Positions 1 to 10,600 of a stretch of DNA of 64,000 nt are shown here, piece after piece. The stretch is from the NCBI GenBank assembly GCA_015075745.1, contig JABTTW010000001.1, forward strand, positions 1,860,001-1,924,000, read 5' to 3'. Positions within the stretch are counted from its first letter, which is position 1; each line of letters begins with the position of its first letter. Below the pieces are notes generated by a model that saw nothing but the letters and a program-made list of their open reading frames with translations, was not told the DNA's origin and did no database searches. The position numbers were made by a program, and so were the translations under genes. Source of the DNA: Planctomycetia bacterium (GTDB lineage: Bacteria > Planctomycetota > Phycisphaerae > UBA1845 > UTPLA1).

Positions 1-3000
1 CAACCCGGCCGGGCCCAAGTACGCCTTTGGTCCCATTGACCGACATGATTCGATCGACCAGCATCAAGGGCTCATCAGGCAGTCGAACGCGTGTGCGATA
101 GCCGTCGATGATTTCAAATTTCGGGCCAAGCACATTGGCCACCTTTCCACGGGCAAACTCCAAACACAATTCGCGGGAGTAGGCCGGCGCGGCGGCACGA
201 CGAAGAGAGACTGGCGGAACCGACTGGCGAGGCGATATCGGCATCTCGTTGTCGTTGACGATTTCCGAAAGTACTGCTGCGCCGTCGACCTTACCGACTG
301 CGCTTTCCAACAACTCGGCCTGCATCGTAAGTACTGATGCCAATTCCCTGGATGCGCTTTCGCTGAATCGCAGATATGCATCATGCGCCGCCGTTGTTCG
401 CGCCGCGGTCGCAAGCACAGCATCTCTCAGCATGACGAATTCATCCCCTCCACCGGGCACCGATGGCATGAACACATCCGCCGATTCATCAATGCCTTCG
501 CCTGCAGAATCTTCCCGTGACGGCCGCGCGGGCAATGTCTCCCCTAAAGCCATCGAACGCTGCGGAGTCGGCAAAGGCGGGGGTAATTGCTCAAGCCGCG
601 TTGATATCTCGATCACGGCATGCCCCGGGAGCCGCGACGAAGCCGCATCGTCAAGGGCGTCTCGATACAATCCCGCCAGATTCACCGGCACGCGCTGGGC
701 GATTAATCCGGCGAGCAGTGCCATCAGCGAATGGAGTTCCTCATCCGCTCTACCTGAGGCCGATGCCGCAAAATACGATCTTCCTTCGAGGATCCGGTCG
801 ATCATGCGCGTACACGACGCCTGCGGGCCGACCTCGACAAACAGTCGCACACCATCGGCATACGCCTGTCGGATGACCGCCGGAAAATCAAAACCATGGA
901 TCGCCTGGGCCGTGATGGATTCAGCCGCGGTCTCCTTAGAGACGTTGTAGGCCTTTCCGGCGGCAGCGCTATAGAAGCGAATGCCATCGGGCGGACTCGT
1001 TGGGAGAAGATGAAGCTGGCGATACGCCTGCTCAACTTCATTCACAGCCTCGAAGTGCACCGTCGGAACGCCATCGATCGTAATGGCGCGACTGCCGGCA
1101 CGCCGTGCCGCCTCATGAACATCGCGTCGCAATCCGCCGACCACGCATTCTGTCGGTGTATTCACGATCAACAGTCGGGCGTGATGAAGGCCGACCAGCG
1201 CCTGTCGCACAACTTCGACAGGTTTCGCAACGACCGCGGCGCACCACTCCGAAGCTGCATCAGGCGGCAATCTCCATGCGCTGTAGATCGCGTTGCGTGG
1301 CCCGGCAAGCTGCGACTTGAAGAGCGGCGAATCGCTCATCCGGCGAAACATTTCATCGCGATCGGGCCACGCCCGAAGCGCGAAGAGGCCGACCGACTCG
1401 CCGAGGCTGTAGCCGATCGTTGCACGGGGGCGCAGACCGGCTAATTGAAGAATATCGCTGGCCAGGACGCCGAAGGAAACCTGTCCGAATATGAGCCGCT
1501 CGACATCGTGAGCGACCGCGTGCATTGCCTCCTGCCGCCAGCCATTGGGCCAATCGCAGCGCCAGGGCATCAGTTGTTGCGGCGAGAAGTGGCCGGCAAG
1601 CCGATCCGATTGAGCATCCAGCGCATCGACCACCTGCGGGAAGTGCAGTGCGAGCTCACGCCCCATGCCGAGGTAGTGATTGCCGGAACCGGGGAAAACG
1701 AATGCAAGGTCACCCTTGCCGCCGAGTGGATCCGGGAAAAAGAAAACGCCATCCTGACCGCGAATGGCCTCGGTCGGCTTATCACGTAGCGACTTTTGGG
1801 CAGAGTCGATTGACCGTACGAGCGAAACTGAACTGTCGGCGACGATCGCGACGGCGAGGCGTTTCGAGGTATCGGCAGAGTGTTCACGTAACCACCTTGC
1901 GGCAAGGCTGCCGAGGCCATCACTGGCCGTCTCGGCAAATCCGCGAAGCTCGGTGAGACCTCGAACAAGCTGGGCGACGTCACTCGCCTCGACGGCGAAG
2001 GTGGCCGTCGGCATGTCAAGCACGGGCGCGCGAGAGCGGGTGGATAATGGCTCCTGCTCCTCAAGGATCACGCAAGCGCTGTTGCCGTCGCTCGTCGTCG
2101 CGCTGACCAACGCTCGCCGGGGCCCATCGACTCGATCGCGTAACCAATACTGCGGCTCGACCGGGAAATGGAATGAGTCCGACTGATTGTGCAATGGCGA
2201 TAGGCTCGCCCGCGTTCCCGGTAATGTCGCGTGATGGAGGCATAGTGCGGCTCGAATAAGCGATGCCATGCCAGTGGCAGCCCCACAATGACCGACGCAT
2301 AGAGTGGACGAGCTAAGCGCGACGAGTTGAGGGACTTCGGAGAAGGCCGCCTGAATGTCCGGCGAAGTCTCGCTACTTCCCGCGAACTCAACAAGGCCGA
2401 CGGAGGCGGCTTTGACATCGGCATCCTCGCAGGCTCGAAGCAGCGCGGCCGACCCCTTGACAGCATCTCCCGAGGCATGACCGAGACCGCGGATTACGGC
2501 GTAGATTCTATCTTCATCACGCAGGGCATCGGACAATCGCTTGACGACCAGCGCAGCCGCGCCATCCCCAACATGCTGATCGCCATTGCCGGCCGACGTC
2601 ATTGCAGCACGGCTGTCGGTCGCCAGGTCGATTGCGCCGACAACGACGGCGTCCATCTCCCGCGCCCGCAGAGCCCGAACGGCGACTTCAAGTCCCTTGA
2701 GTCCGGATGTCTCCTCGCAGGAAACCGCGAAGCTCGGTCCGCCCAGTTGAAACTCACAAGCAATGCGACTGGCGATGATCCCGCCCAGGGCCCCGAGCGT
2801 GCGAGTAGCGTTGAGTGCTGGACAAATAGCATCCTGCATTGCCGTGACCCAGTCAGCCTCCTGTTGCGGGGAAAGCTCGATGCCGAGCCTTCGCGCCCAT
2901 CGGCGGGCTTGTGACGGCAGCCACCATCGCAGGTGGAAGTTTGTCGTGTTGAAGTCGAGGGACATGCCGATCAGCACACCCACATTCGGACGGCGCTCGC

Positions 3001-4663
3001 GTAGAGGCATGCCCGCGTCCATCATCGCCTCGGCGACGACATCCAACATGAGAAGCTGTTGAGGAAGAATCTCCGGCAGTTCCATCGGCGGGATGCGAAA
3101 TCGCCCCGAAACGACCTTCAACTGATCAATTTCGGTTCGCTGGAGCGCACCGCCGAACGCGACCCGCCGGAACTCGGCAAGCGAAGCGGCATCGCCGAAG
3201 TGCGCGCCCATGCCGACGATCGCAATTGGTTCAGTCGGGTCCTCTGTTGTCGGGGCGATGATGATCGTTGACGGTAAGCGGCTCCTCTCAGGCTCCACAC
3301 TCGCCAGGTACTCCTCAACCAGGACATGGGCATTGATACCGCCGAACCCGAAGGCGCTGATCGCGGCGCGGCGCGGTGTCTGCCTGTCGCGAGGCGCCCA
3401 TGGCTCCGGGGCGACCTGCACTCTAAACGGGCTGCCCTTCAGAGGAATCGCTCCACCATGGTCTCGATAATTCGCCGACGGCGGCAGCGTCTCATGCCGC
3501 ATGGCGAGCAGTACCTTGATCAAACCTGCTGCGCCTGCGCCCGTGAGGAGATGGCCGATCATCGACTTGACCGATCCGATCGCGCACTGGCCGGACCTGG
3601 CGCTAATCTCCTCCCAAAGCGTCCTCATGCTCTGAATCTCAACCGCGTCGCCGGTAGGAGTGCCCGTACCATGACACTCGATGAGATCGACGCTGTCCGG
3701 CGTCCAACCCGCTGCCTCATAGGCTTGGCGCATGGCCCGAAGCTGCCCCTCGCTGTCCGGAGCAAGAAGGCTTCCGCCGATGTCGTTCGATAGACCGATG
3801 CCGCGAATGACCCCGTGGATCTCGTCGCCGGCGGCAACCGCGTCATCGAGGCGCTTCAGAACAATGACCCCCGCGCCCTCGCCGACAACGAGTCCATCGC
3901 AGGAGGCATCGAACGGAGCGCATCGGCCGCTTGGGGAGAGTGCGCGTAGCTGAGTGAACCCCATCTGCGTATAAAGACACTCCGGACGCGAAACACCACC
4001 GGCGAGCATGGCGTCGGCTCGCCCGCTTCGTAGCTCATCACACGCGAGCTTCACAGCGTATAAAGAAGATGCGCACGCGGCATCAAGCGTGTACGTCCCG
4101 CCGCCCAACCCCAGGGCCTGTGCCAGCAGAGCAGCCGGCAATCCAACAACGCGTCCGTTCATCTGGTGCGTGACCGTCGACTTTTCCCGCTCTCTTGCCG
4201 AAACAATGCCCGCATGCTCAAAGAGCCGTCGCTCAAAGTCCGCACCCAATGTTTCTCGCGTAATGGCCGATGATGCGTCGGTCGGCAGCGCAATGGCCGC
4301 GAGGATCACACCTATGCGATCGTGATCGACTCCGTCCATCCGGGCATGGCGGTAGGCGTCACGCCCAGCATGGAGGACAAAGTGATAGAGCGGATCAAGC
4401 TGCGAGAGCAAATGCCTGTCGATTTCCAGACCGGCAGGATCGAGCCGGAAATCCTCAACAAAGCACCCGCGGACAGAAAGGACTTTGTCCGCCGATGGCG
4501 CATCGGCGATTGCGCGATGCGGTTCAATGATCCACCGACCAGGCGGAACCTCGCGCGTCATGTCGCGGGCCTGCGCAATGTTGTTCCAAAAGGCGCGCAG
4601 GTCAGCCGCGCCGGGGAAGACGCCGCCCATGCCGACGATGGCGATCGGACAATCACGTTTCAT
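1..4663 (-). CDS. pfaC: PfaC-like PUFA/secondary-lipid synthase subunit, KS-CLF-AT-DH (partial, runs off left edge)
   Basis: The frame is open from the ATG at 4663 to the window edge, giving 1,554 visible codons with the C-terminus missing. Domains in order are a ketosynthase (about residues 5-455; C197 in DAACASSL, H331 in CHGTGTPTG, H371 in KSMIGH), a chain-length-factor-like KS (about 470-900) and a PfaB-type acyltransferase (about 980-1300; S1086 in GYSLGES). A predicted helical stretch follows (about 1410-1460), then the start of a FabA-like hotdog dehydratase (RLPDEPLMLVDRI near 1535). In the second KS the catalytic Cys position appears to be Glu (E651, SCEETS), which fits a CLF. An AT inside PfaC is known from myxobacterial Pfa3 and thraustochytrid OrfB. 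The start lies 10 bp after the pfaA stop, with a GAAGG ribosome site. The protein would elongate and dehydrate chains together with PfaA and PfaD in the cytoplasm. Confidence 0.9.
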   Translation of the reverse strand, partial: MKRDCPIAIVGMGGVFPGAADLRAFWNNIAQARDMTREVPPGRWIIEPHRAIADAPSADKVLSVRGCFVEDFRLDPAGLEIDRHLLSQLDPLYHFVLHAGRDAYRHARMDGVDHDRIGVILAAIALPTDASSAITRETLGADFERRLFEHAGIVSAREREKSTVTHQMNGRVVGLPAALLAQALGLGGGTYTLDAACASSLYAVKLACDELRSGRADAMLAGGVSRPECLYTQMGFTQLRALSPSGRCAPFDASCDGLVVGEGAGVIVLKRLDDAVAAGDEIHGVIRGIGLSNDIGGSLLAPDSEGQLRAMRQAYEAAGWTPDSVDLIECHGTGTPTGDAVEIQSMRTLWEEISARSGQCAIGSVKSMIGHLLTGAGAAGLIKVLLAMRHETLPPSANYRDHGGAIPLKGSPFRVQVAPEPWAPRDRQTPRRAAISAFGFGGINAHVLVEEYLASVEPERSRLPSTIIIAPTTEDPTEPIAIVGMGAHFGDAASLAEFRRVAFGGALQRTEIDQLKVVSGRFRIPPMELPEILPQQLLMLDVVAEAMMDAGMPLRERRPNVGVLIGMSLDFNTTNFHLRWWLPSQARRWARRLGIELSPQQEADWVTAMQDAICPALNATRTLGALGGIIASRIACEFQLGGPSFAVSCEETSGLKGLEVAVRALRAREMDAVVVGAIDLATDSRAAMTSAGNGDQHVGDGAAALVVKRLSDALRDEDRIYAVIRGLGHASGDAVKGSAALLRACEDADVKAASVGLVEFAGSSETSPDIQAAFSEVPQLVALSSSTLCVGHCGAATGMASLIRAALCLHHATLPGTRASLSPLHNQSDSFHFPVEPQYWLRDRVDGPRRALVSATTSDGNSACVILEEQEPLSTRSRAPVLDMPTATFAVEASDVAQLVRGLTELRGFAETASDGLGSLAARWLREHSADTSKRLAVAIVADSSVSLVRSIDSAQKSLRDKPTEAIRGQDGVFFFPDPLGGKGDLAFVFPGSGNHYLGMGRELALHFPQVVDALDAQSDRLAGHFSPQQLMPWRCDWPNGWRQEAMHAVAHDVERLIFGQVSFGVLASDILQLAGLRPRATIGYSLGESVGLFALRAWPDRDEMFRRMSDSPLFKSQLAGPRNAIYSAWRLPPDAASEWCAAVVAKPVEVVRQALVGLHHARLLIVNTPTECVVGGLRRDVHEAARRAGSRAITIDGVPTVHFEAVNEVEQAYRQLHLLPTSPPDGIRFYSAAAGKAYNVSKETAAESITAQAIHGFDFPAVIRQAYADGVRLFVEVGPQASCTRMIDRILEGRSYFAASASGRADEELHSLMALLAGLIAQRVPVNLAGLYRDALDDAASSRLPGHAVIEISTRLEQLPPPLPTPQRSMALGETLPARPSREDSAGEGIDESADVFMPSVPGGGDEFVMLRDAVLATAARTTAAHDAYLRFSESASRELASVLTMQAELLESAVGKVDGAAVLSEIVNDNEMPISPRQSVPPVSLRRAAAPAYSRELCLEFARGKVANVLGPKFEIIDGYRTRVRLPDEPLMLVDRIMSVNGTKGVLGPGRV

Positions 4664-4673
4664 GCGGCGACCT

Positions 4674-7600
4674 TCAGGTGGCGGCGGACAATCGGGAAGG
4701 CGGACGGAAGGCATCCCAAAGGAGCGGATCTACCGTGCATTCGTAACCGCTGATTTCAGCGACGAGCGCGCCGGCCGCACTGACGAATGCAATGTCAGAA
4801 GTCATCTTCGCCCGCGAGGACTCGCGAACCTGGAGAATGCACGTTACCCCATCCATCGGCAGCGAAGGGCAATACAACCGAAGGCGTCCGAAGTGAGTCG
4901 GCAGCGACGGCGCGCCCAGCTCTTCGCAGCACCATAGGATCGCCAATTGAAACGCGGCATCGAGAATCAAAGGATCGGCGATCCATGCGCCGCGCAACGG
5001 CTCGGACATCCAATCGCGCGGAGCGCCTGCGGACACGACTCGACCGACGATGCCTCGGCTGCTGAGCCCGCGAATCTCACGAATGCCGCGCAGGTGCGGC
5101 CCGTGGAAGAGATTTTCCTCATATGCAGAATCGACATTACGCGGATAGGCGCGGTCGATGACGGCGTGTTCCTCGGGCGCGGCAGGAGCAGACAACCTTT
5201 GAGCCGCCAGGAGTATTTTTGAATGGGCGTGTATGGCCGGCAGACCATCGTTGCGGACAGATCGCAATTCGGCATCGACAATGAAGGCGTCGCCATCTCG
5301 ACGAGAGCGAGATACCGCAAGCATCACACCCAGCGTACCCTCACGGTCAAGAGCCGCGGCCTTGAGGACTCTCAAGTCGTCGATACCACGCACAACGAGG
5401 CCCGGATTTGCATGCAGCGCCGCATGGGCCATCCACTCGACCATCATCGCAACAGGCAATACCGGCCGGCCGGCCAGCAAGTGCGATCGGAGAAACGGAA
5501 ACCGCTCTGCATCGAGATCGAGTTGAAATGCAATCGAAAGGTCCCCGGTCGGAGCGGCCGGCGCGGCGACGGGCTCAACATGGATGCTTTTTCGTCGACT
5601 CAGCGGTGCGCCGACGACGACCTCGACATTGCCCGACTCGACGAGCGTCTCGGTCACCATCGCTTCCGCGCCGGCGGCAAGCGGAATCAATTCGACGCCC
5701 TGCCGAACAAACTCGCGACGCAATGCCGGCGTCACCATGCCACCGTCCCACGGGCCCCAGTTGATCGATGTCACACGGCATCGAGACAGCTCACGACTCA
5801 TTCGCCGTGCAATCTTGTTCAGAGATTCGTTCGACATGGCATAGTCGCTCTGGCCGACGTTGCCGTATCGGGCACTTACCGAAGAGAAAAGGACGACCTG
5901 CCGCAATTCGTCGAGATCGAGCTCGGCGAGCAGATTTCGAAGGCCGACGATCTTGGTGTCAAAGACTTTCGCAAACTGTTCGGCGGTTTTGTCCTTGATG
6001 AGCCGATCTTCCAGCGTCCCGGCGGCGTAAATCAGGCCGCGGACAGGGCCGTGCTGCGCAATAATGCGCTGCGTTACCTCGCGAAGCGCCTCGGCATCTC
6101 GCACATCCACCGCCTCGTAAGCGACGCTTGCGCCGGCCTCGGCGATGCGATCAATGTTCTTGCGAATCTCTCGAGCGGCCATTCGCGCACTGAACTCAGC
6201 CTGCAATTCGGCGGGCGTCGGTCGCTGGCCTGCGAATGCGTGCTTCAGAATCGCCTGCTTAATGTCGGACTCGCTGGTCAGCGGAGCAAGCCAGGACGGC
6301 TCCTCCTCGGGTACGGGCGAACGACCGAGCAGAATCAGCCTCGGCGCACACTGGCGGGCCAGGGCAATCACCGCCTCGGCCGTCACGCCTCGAGCGCCGC
6401 CGGTCACGACGACAACATCATCGGCGCAGAGGGCAGGCTGTCCGATCTTCGCGGATTCCTGCTGGACCTCGAATTCCAGCCGTCGCCCGGACCCCAGGCC
6501 AACTTCCGTCGGACCGTCGGCGGCCAACTCACGCAGTATCGCCGAAGCAGCCGCGGGCAGGTCAGTCCAATCAGGCGAGACATCAATCGCGCGACAGCAC
6601 ACGTTCGGCCACTCCAGCGCTGCGGTTTTGGTCAGGCCGGCGAGCCCACCGATCACAGGATCGAAGTCGCTCCCGACAAGACCCATCGCGCCGTCAAGAC
6701 GAGTAATGGTGGCGAATACGGCGCGTCCCGTTTTCGCTGCGCCGGTGAGATCGGCGCTGACAAGCCTGGCGGCCATCAAGGCCTCACGCAGGAAAACGTC
6801 GGACGATTCTCGGCCCGCCATCGCACCGGACGTGGCAATCGGCGAAACAATAATCAATCCGACAATGCCGGTGCGCTTCGTGCGCCCTGATATTTCAGTG
6901 AGATTGACCAATCGCGCGGCGATGCCGGCGGAAATACATTCATCGATGATCGCGGCGGATAACCCCTCGCCGTCGTCGGTGACCCAGATTTCACCGTCCG
7001 AGGCGATATTCAGCGGGCGATCCTGCGGCGGCTGCGTCTCGACGGCGATCAGAACACCCCGCTTAAGCAATGCCAAATTCTGTGGCTCTGCTTTGATTTC
7101 CCGTGGTGCGACCGACACGCTCGAAGCCTGCTCACGCGATGGTGCGATCGCGGGCGCCGCTGGTGACTGCGAAAGGTAATAATCGACAACCTGCCGGAGC
7201 GTTCTCAGGCTGCCCATGAACTCCGGCTTCACCGGCGGCAGGTCAGGCGTCTGCGCCTCAACGCCGGCAAGAATCTCGACGCGCTTGATCGAGTCGATAC
7301 CGAGATCCGCTTCCATGTCCATGTCGAGATTGAGCATGTCGGGAGGATATCCCGTGCGCTCGGCAACAACGCTCAGGAGTGTTTGACCGAATGCATCGGC
7401 GTTCTGAGTGGATGTCGCGGCCGCGGGTCCGGCACTCGGCGCAATCGGCTGCTTCGGCGATTCTGTCGGTTGAGGCGAGGGCGTCAGCGGTATATCCGCC
7501 GCGCCGCCGGCCATGAAGTCAACAATATGACCGAGCGTACGCAAACTGCCCATATGTTCGGGCTTGATGGTGGGAAGGCCCGGCAACCGTTCCTCAATGG

Positions 7601-10600
7601 CCGAGATGATCTCCACTCGCTTAATGGAATCGATGCCTAAGTCGGCCTCGATGTCCATTTCCAGGGTGATCATCTCCGATGGATACCCGGTCTTTTCGCA
7701 CACGATCTCTTGAACAATCGGTTCTATGCGAGATCGCGCGTCACCCTGAACACTAGCGGGCGCCTTGGCCGCGGGCACGGACTCAACGGAAGAGATTGGT
7801 TGAGCCTTCGGCTTGGGAGACTCGACGATCGGCGCGGCCTGAGTTTGGCGAACAGGCGGCATCTGATGGGCCGGCGGTGCTGCGACCGCGATTGGCTTTT
7901 CGGCCTCCACGGGCGGCAGCGACGGCGACTGCTGGTAAACAGGTTGAGAACGATTCAACGAGTTCGATATAAGTCGATGCTGACTTTCGAGAAGCTGCTG
8001 AAAGGCCCGATGGGCTTGCTCCTGAGTCGCGAGAAACTTCTCGTGAGCTGCGGCGGTCTGCTGTTGCAGGGACTGCATCGAGCGAAGCCCCTCCTGCATG
8101 ACGCGCAGCGCATCAGTAAGGACCGGAGATACCGACGGGACACTCGCAGACTGATCTATCTCGGACCGACTCGGGCCTGGCGATGCGGGGGGCATATCGG
8201 AGGTTTCTGACATTTTCGCACTCTTTGAAGCTTGTTCAATCCTGGCCGGCCGAACAGGAACGGAAGCCGGCGGAGATCGTTTGGTCGTTTCGCTTTTTTC
8301 CGGCAACTCTGTCGCCGGCTTCGGCGAACGGTAGTTCGCGCCGACGAGCGGCACCATCATCTTCTGCTTGCGAGGCTCCCTGGCGGCCGCCTCCCATTGA
8401 GTTAAGTCAACTTCATGTCCGGCCGCGGCAAGTTGCGCGACCAATCGTCCGAGGTCGGAGATTCCGCATTTTCGCCCCGCACTGGCATCCATGCTGATCG
8501 CGGCGTGCTGCCTGTCTTTTAAGATCGAACCGACAAGGCCGGTGAGGATTGGCTTGGGCCCCACCTCCAGGAATGTCCGAACGCCGGAATCATACAGCGA
8601 CTCGATTTGGCCGACAAAATTGACGGGAGAAAGCAATTGGCCCGCCAGAAGTGACTTTGCCTCTTCTGGGTCGCCCGGATACGGCGCGGCGGACGAGCCG
8701 GCAATCACCGGAATTTGCGGACCGGCGAATGCAGAGGCTTCGATTGCACTTCCCATTGATTCAGCCGCATCCGCCATCAACGGGCTGTGGAACGCGCCGG
8801 ATACTTGCAACTTGGTGCTGGCGAATCCAAGCGCCTTGCATGCTTCGGCAGCGCGATCAATTGCCTCGTGCGAACCCGAAAGGACGCACTGGCTCGGGGA
8901 GTTGAGATTGGCAAGCACCACATCGAGGCGGCTTTCGGCGATGAGATGGTCAAGATCGGCCGGCGAAGCCTTCACAGCAAGCATAGCGCCGCGATCTTCT
9001 CCGTCACCCGCCATCAGCCGACCGCGAAGCCGAGAAAGGCCCATCAGCGTCCGTTCGTCGTAAGCGCCGGCGACGGCAAGCGCGACAAGTTCACCGTAGC
9101 TATGGCCGCAAACGGTGTCGGGACGAACACCGAAGCGACCGAGGACTTTCGACATGCCCCACTCAATCGCTGCGAGTGCGGGCTGAGCGATGTCAGTTCG
9201 GCGAAGTCGATCTTCCTGTGCCTGGCGAGCCTCTTCAGTAAAAGCCGAGGTTGGATAGATGGCGTCAGAAACAGAGTGAACGGGACCGTCAAATCCCTGA
9301 TCGGTCTCTGTGAGGGCCGCGCGTAACTCTGGAAAAGCGCACGCCATTCTTCGGGCCATGCCGACGTATTGGCTGCCCTGGCCGGGGAAAAGAAACGCCA
9401 GCTTTCCTTCGGCGGGCGTTGCTGAATAATAAATGTTGGGTAGCGTCCAGCGGTCGGCGCCCGTTGCCAGACGATCGGTTGCCTTTCCCAGGATAACAGA
9501 CAAATCGTCGCCGTGTTCAACGATGATGAGCAAACGGTGAGTATCTTCGCGACAGAAATCGCGGCGAGATTCACATGCCATCCAAGCCAGGTGCGTGCGA
9601 TCGAATTCCGGCTCGACGACAGTCTTACTCCACACGGCGAGTTGACTCACCAACGAATCGCGTGAATCAGCGGACAGCGCGATGATCTCCACGGAGCCGT
9701 CCCACGCAGGAACCTCCTGCGCTACGCCATGTTCTTCGAGGACCACATGAAAATTGCTGCCACCGAAGCCGAATGAACTGACCCCGGCGCGACGCGGCGT
9801 GCTGTGGTCGGTCAACCACGGTCGAAGTTCGGTATTCAAATAGAACGGACTGTCGCCAATTCCCATTTTGGGATTCGGCTCGCTGATCTTCAGGGTCGGC
9901 GGGAAACTTGCGTGATAGATCGCAAGGGCCGCTTTGACCATTCCGGCCGCGCCGGCGGCGGCCTTGGTGTGGCCAATTTGTGACTTCACAGAACCCAATG
10001 CGCACCATGCACCGTCACCGCGCGCTTCTCTAAAAACCGTGCGCAAGGCATCGAACTCAGTGGCATCGCCGACGGTGGTGCCGGTTCCGTGTGCCTCAAG
10101 CAGTGAAACGCTTTGCGGCGAGATTCCGGCAAGCTCATAAGCGTTACGAAGGCAGCGCGCCTGTCCCGCCGCGTGCGGTGCATAAATGCTCTGCGAACGG
10201 CCGTCGCTCGAAGTGCCCATGCCTCGAATCACGGCATAGACGCGGTCGCCGTCTCGCTCGGCATCGGCGAGGCGCTTGAGAACAACCATGCCGATGCCTT
10301 CGCCGAGAACCGTGCCGTCCGCGTTGGCGCTGAATGGCCGCGCATCGCCCGTTGGCGACAGGGCGGGCGTCTTCGAGAAGCACATATGCATGAAGATGTC
10401 GTTGAGCGTATCCGCTCCACCGGACAGGATCATGTCGGCCCGGCCAGTGGCGAGCTCCATCATGGCGAGATGCACCGCGCCGAGCGAGCTCGCGCACGCC
10501 GCATCAATGACGCAGTTCGTGCCTCGCAGGTTCAACCGGTTGGCAATTCGGCCCGCGACGACATTGCCGAGTAGTCCGGGAAACGAATTTTCCTGCCAGG

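Noticed and set aside
1-4663. Separate small plus-strand genes in 249-4530
   Set aside because: They are antisense shadows of the single PfaC reading frame, which has intact KS, CLF and AT motifs.
5223-6890. Long plus-strand open frame of 555 codons
   Set aside because: It is antisense to the pfaA KR/DH region. The GC-rich codon pattern produces long antisense frames; the composition is Arg/Gly-rich and has no domain.
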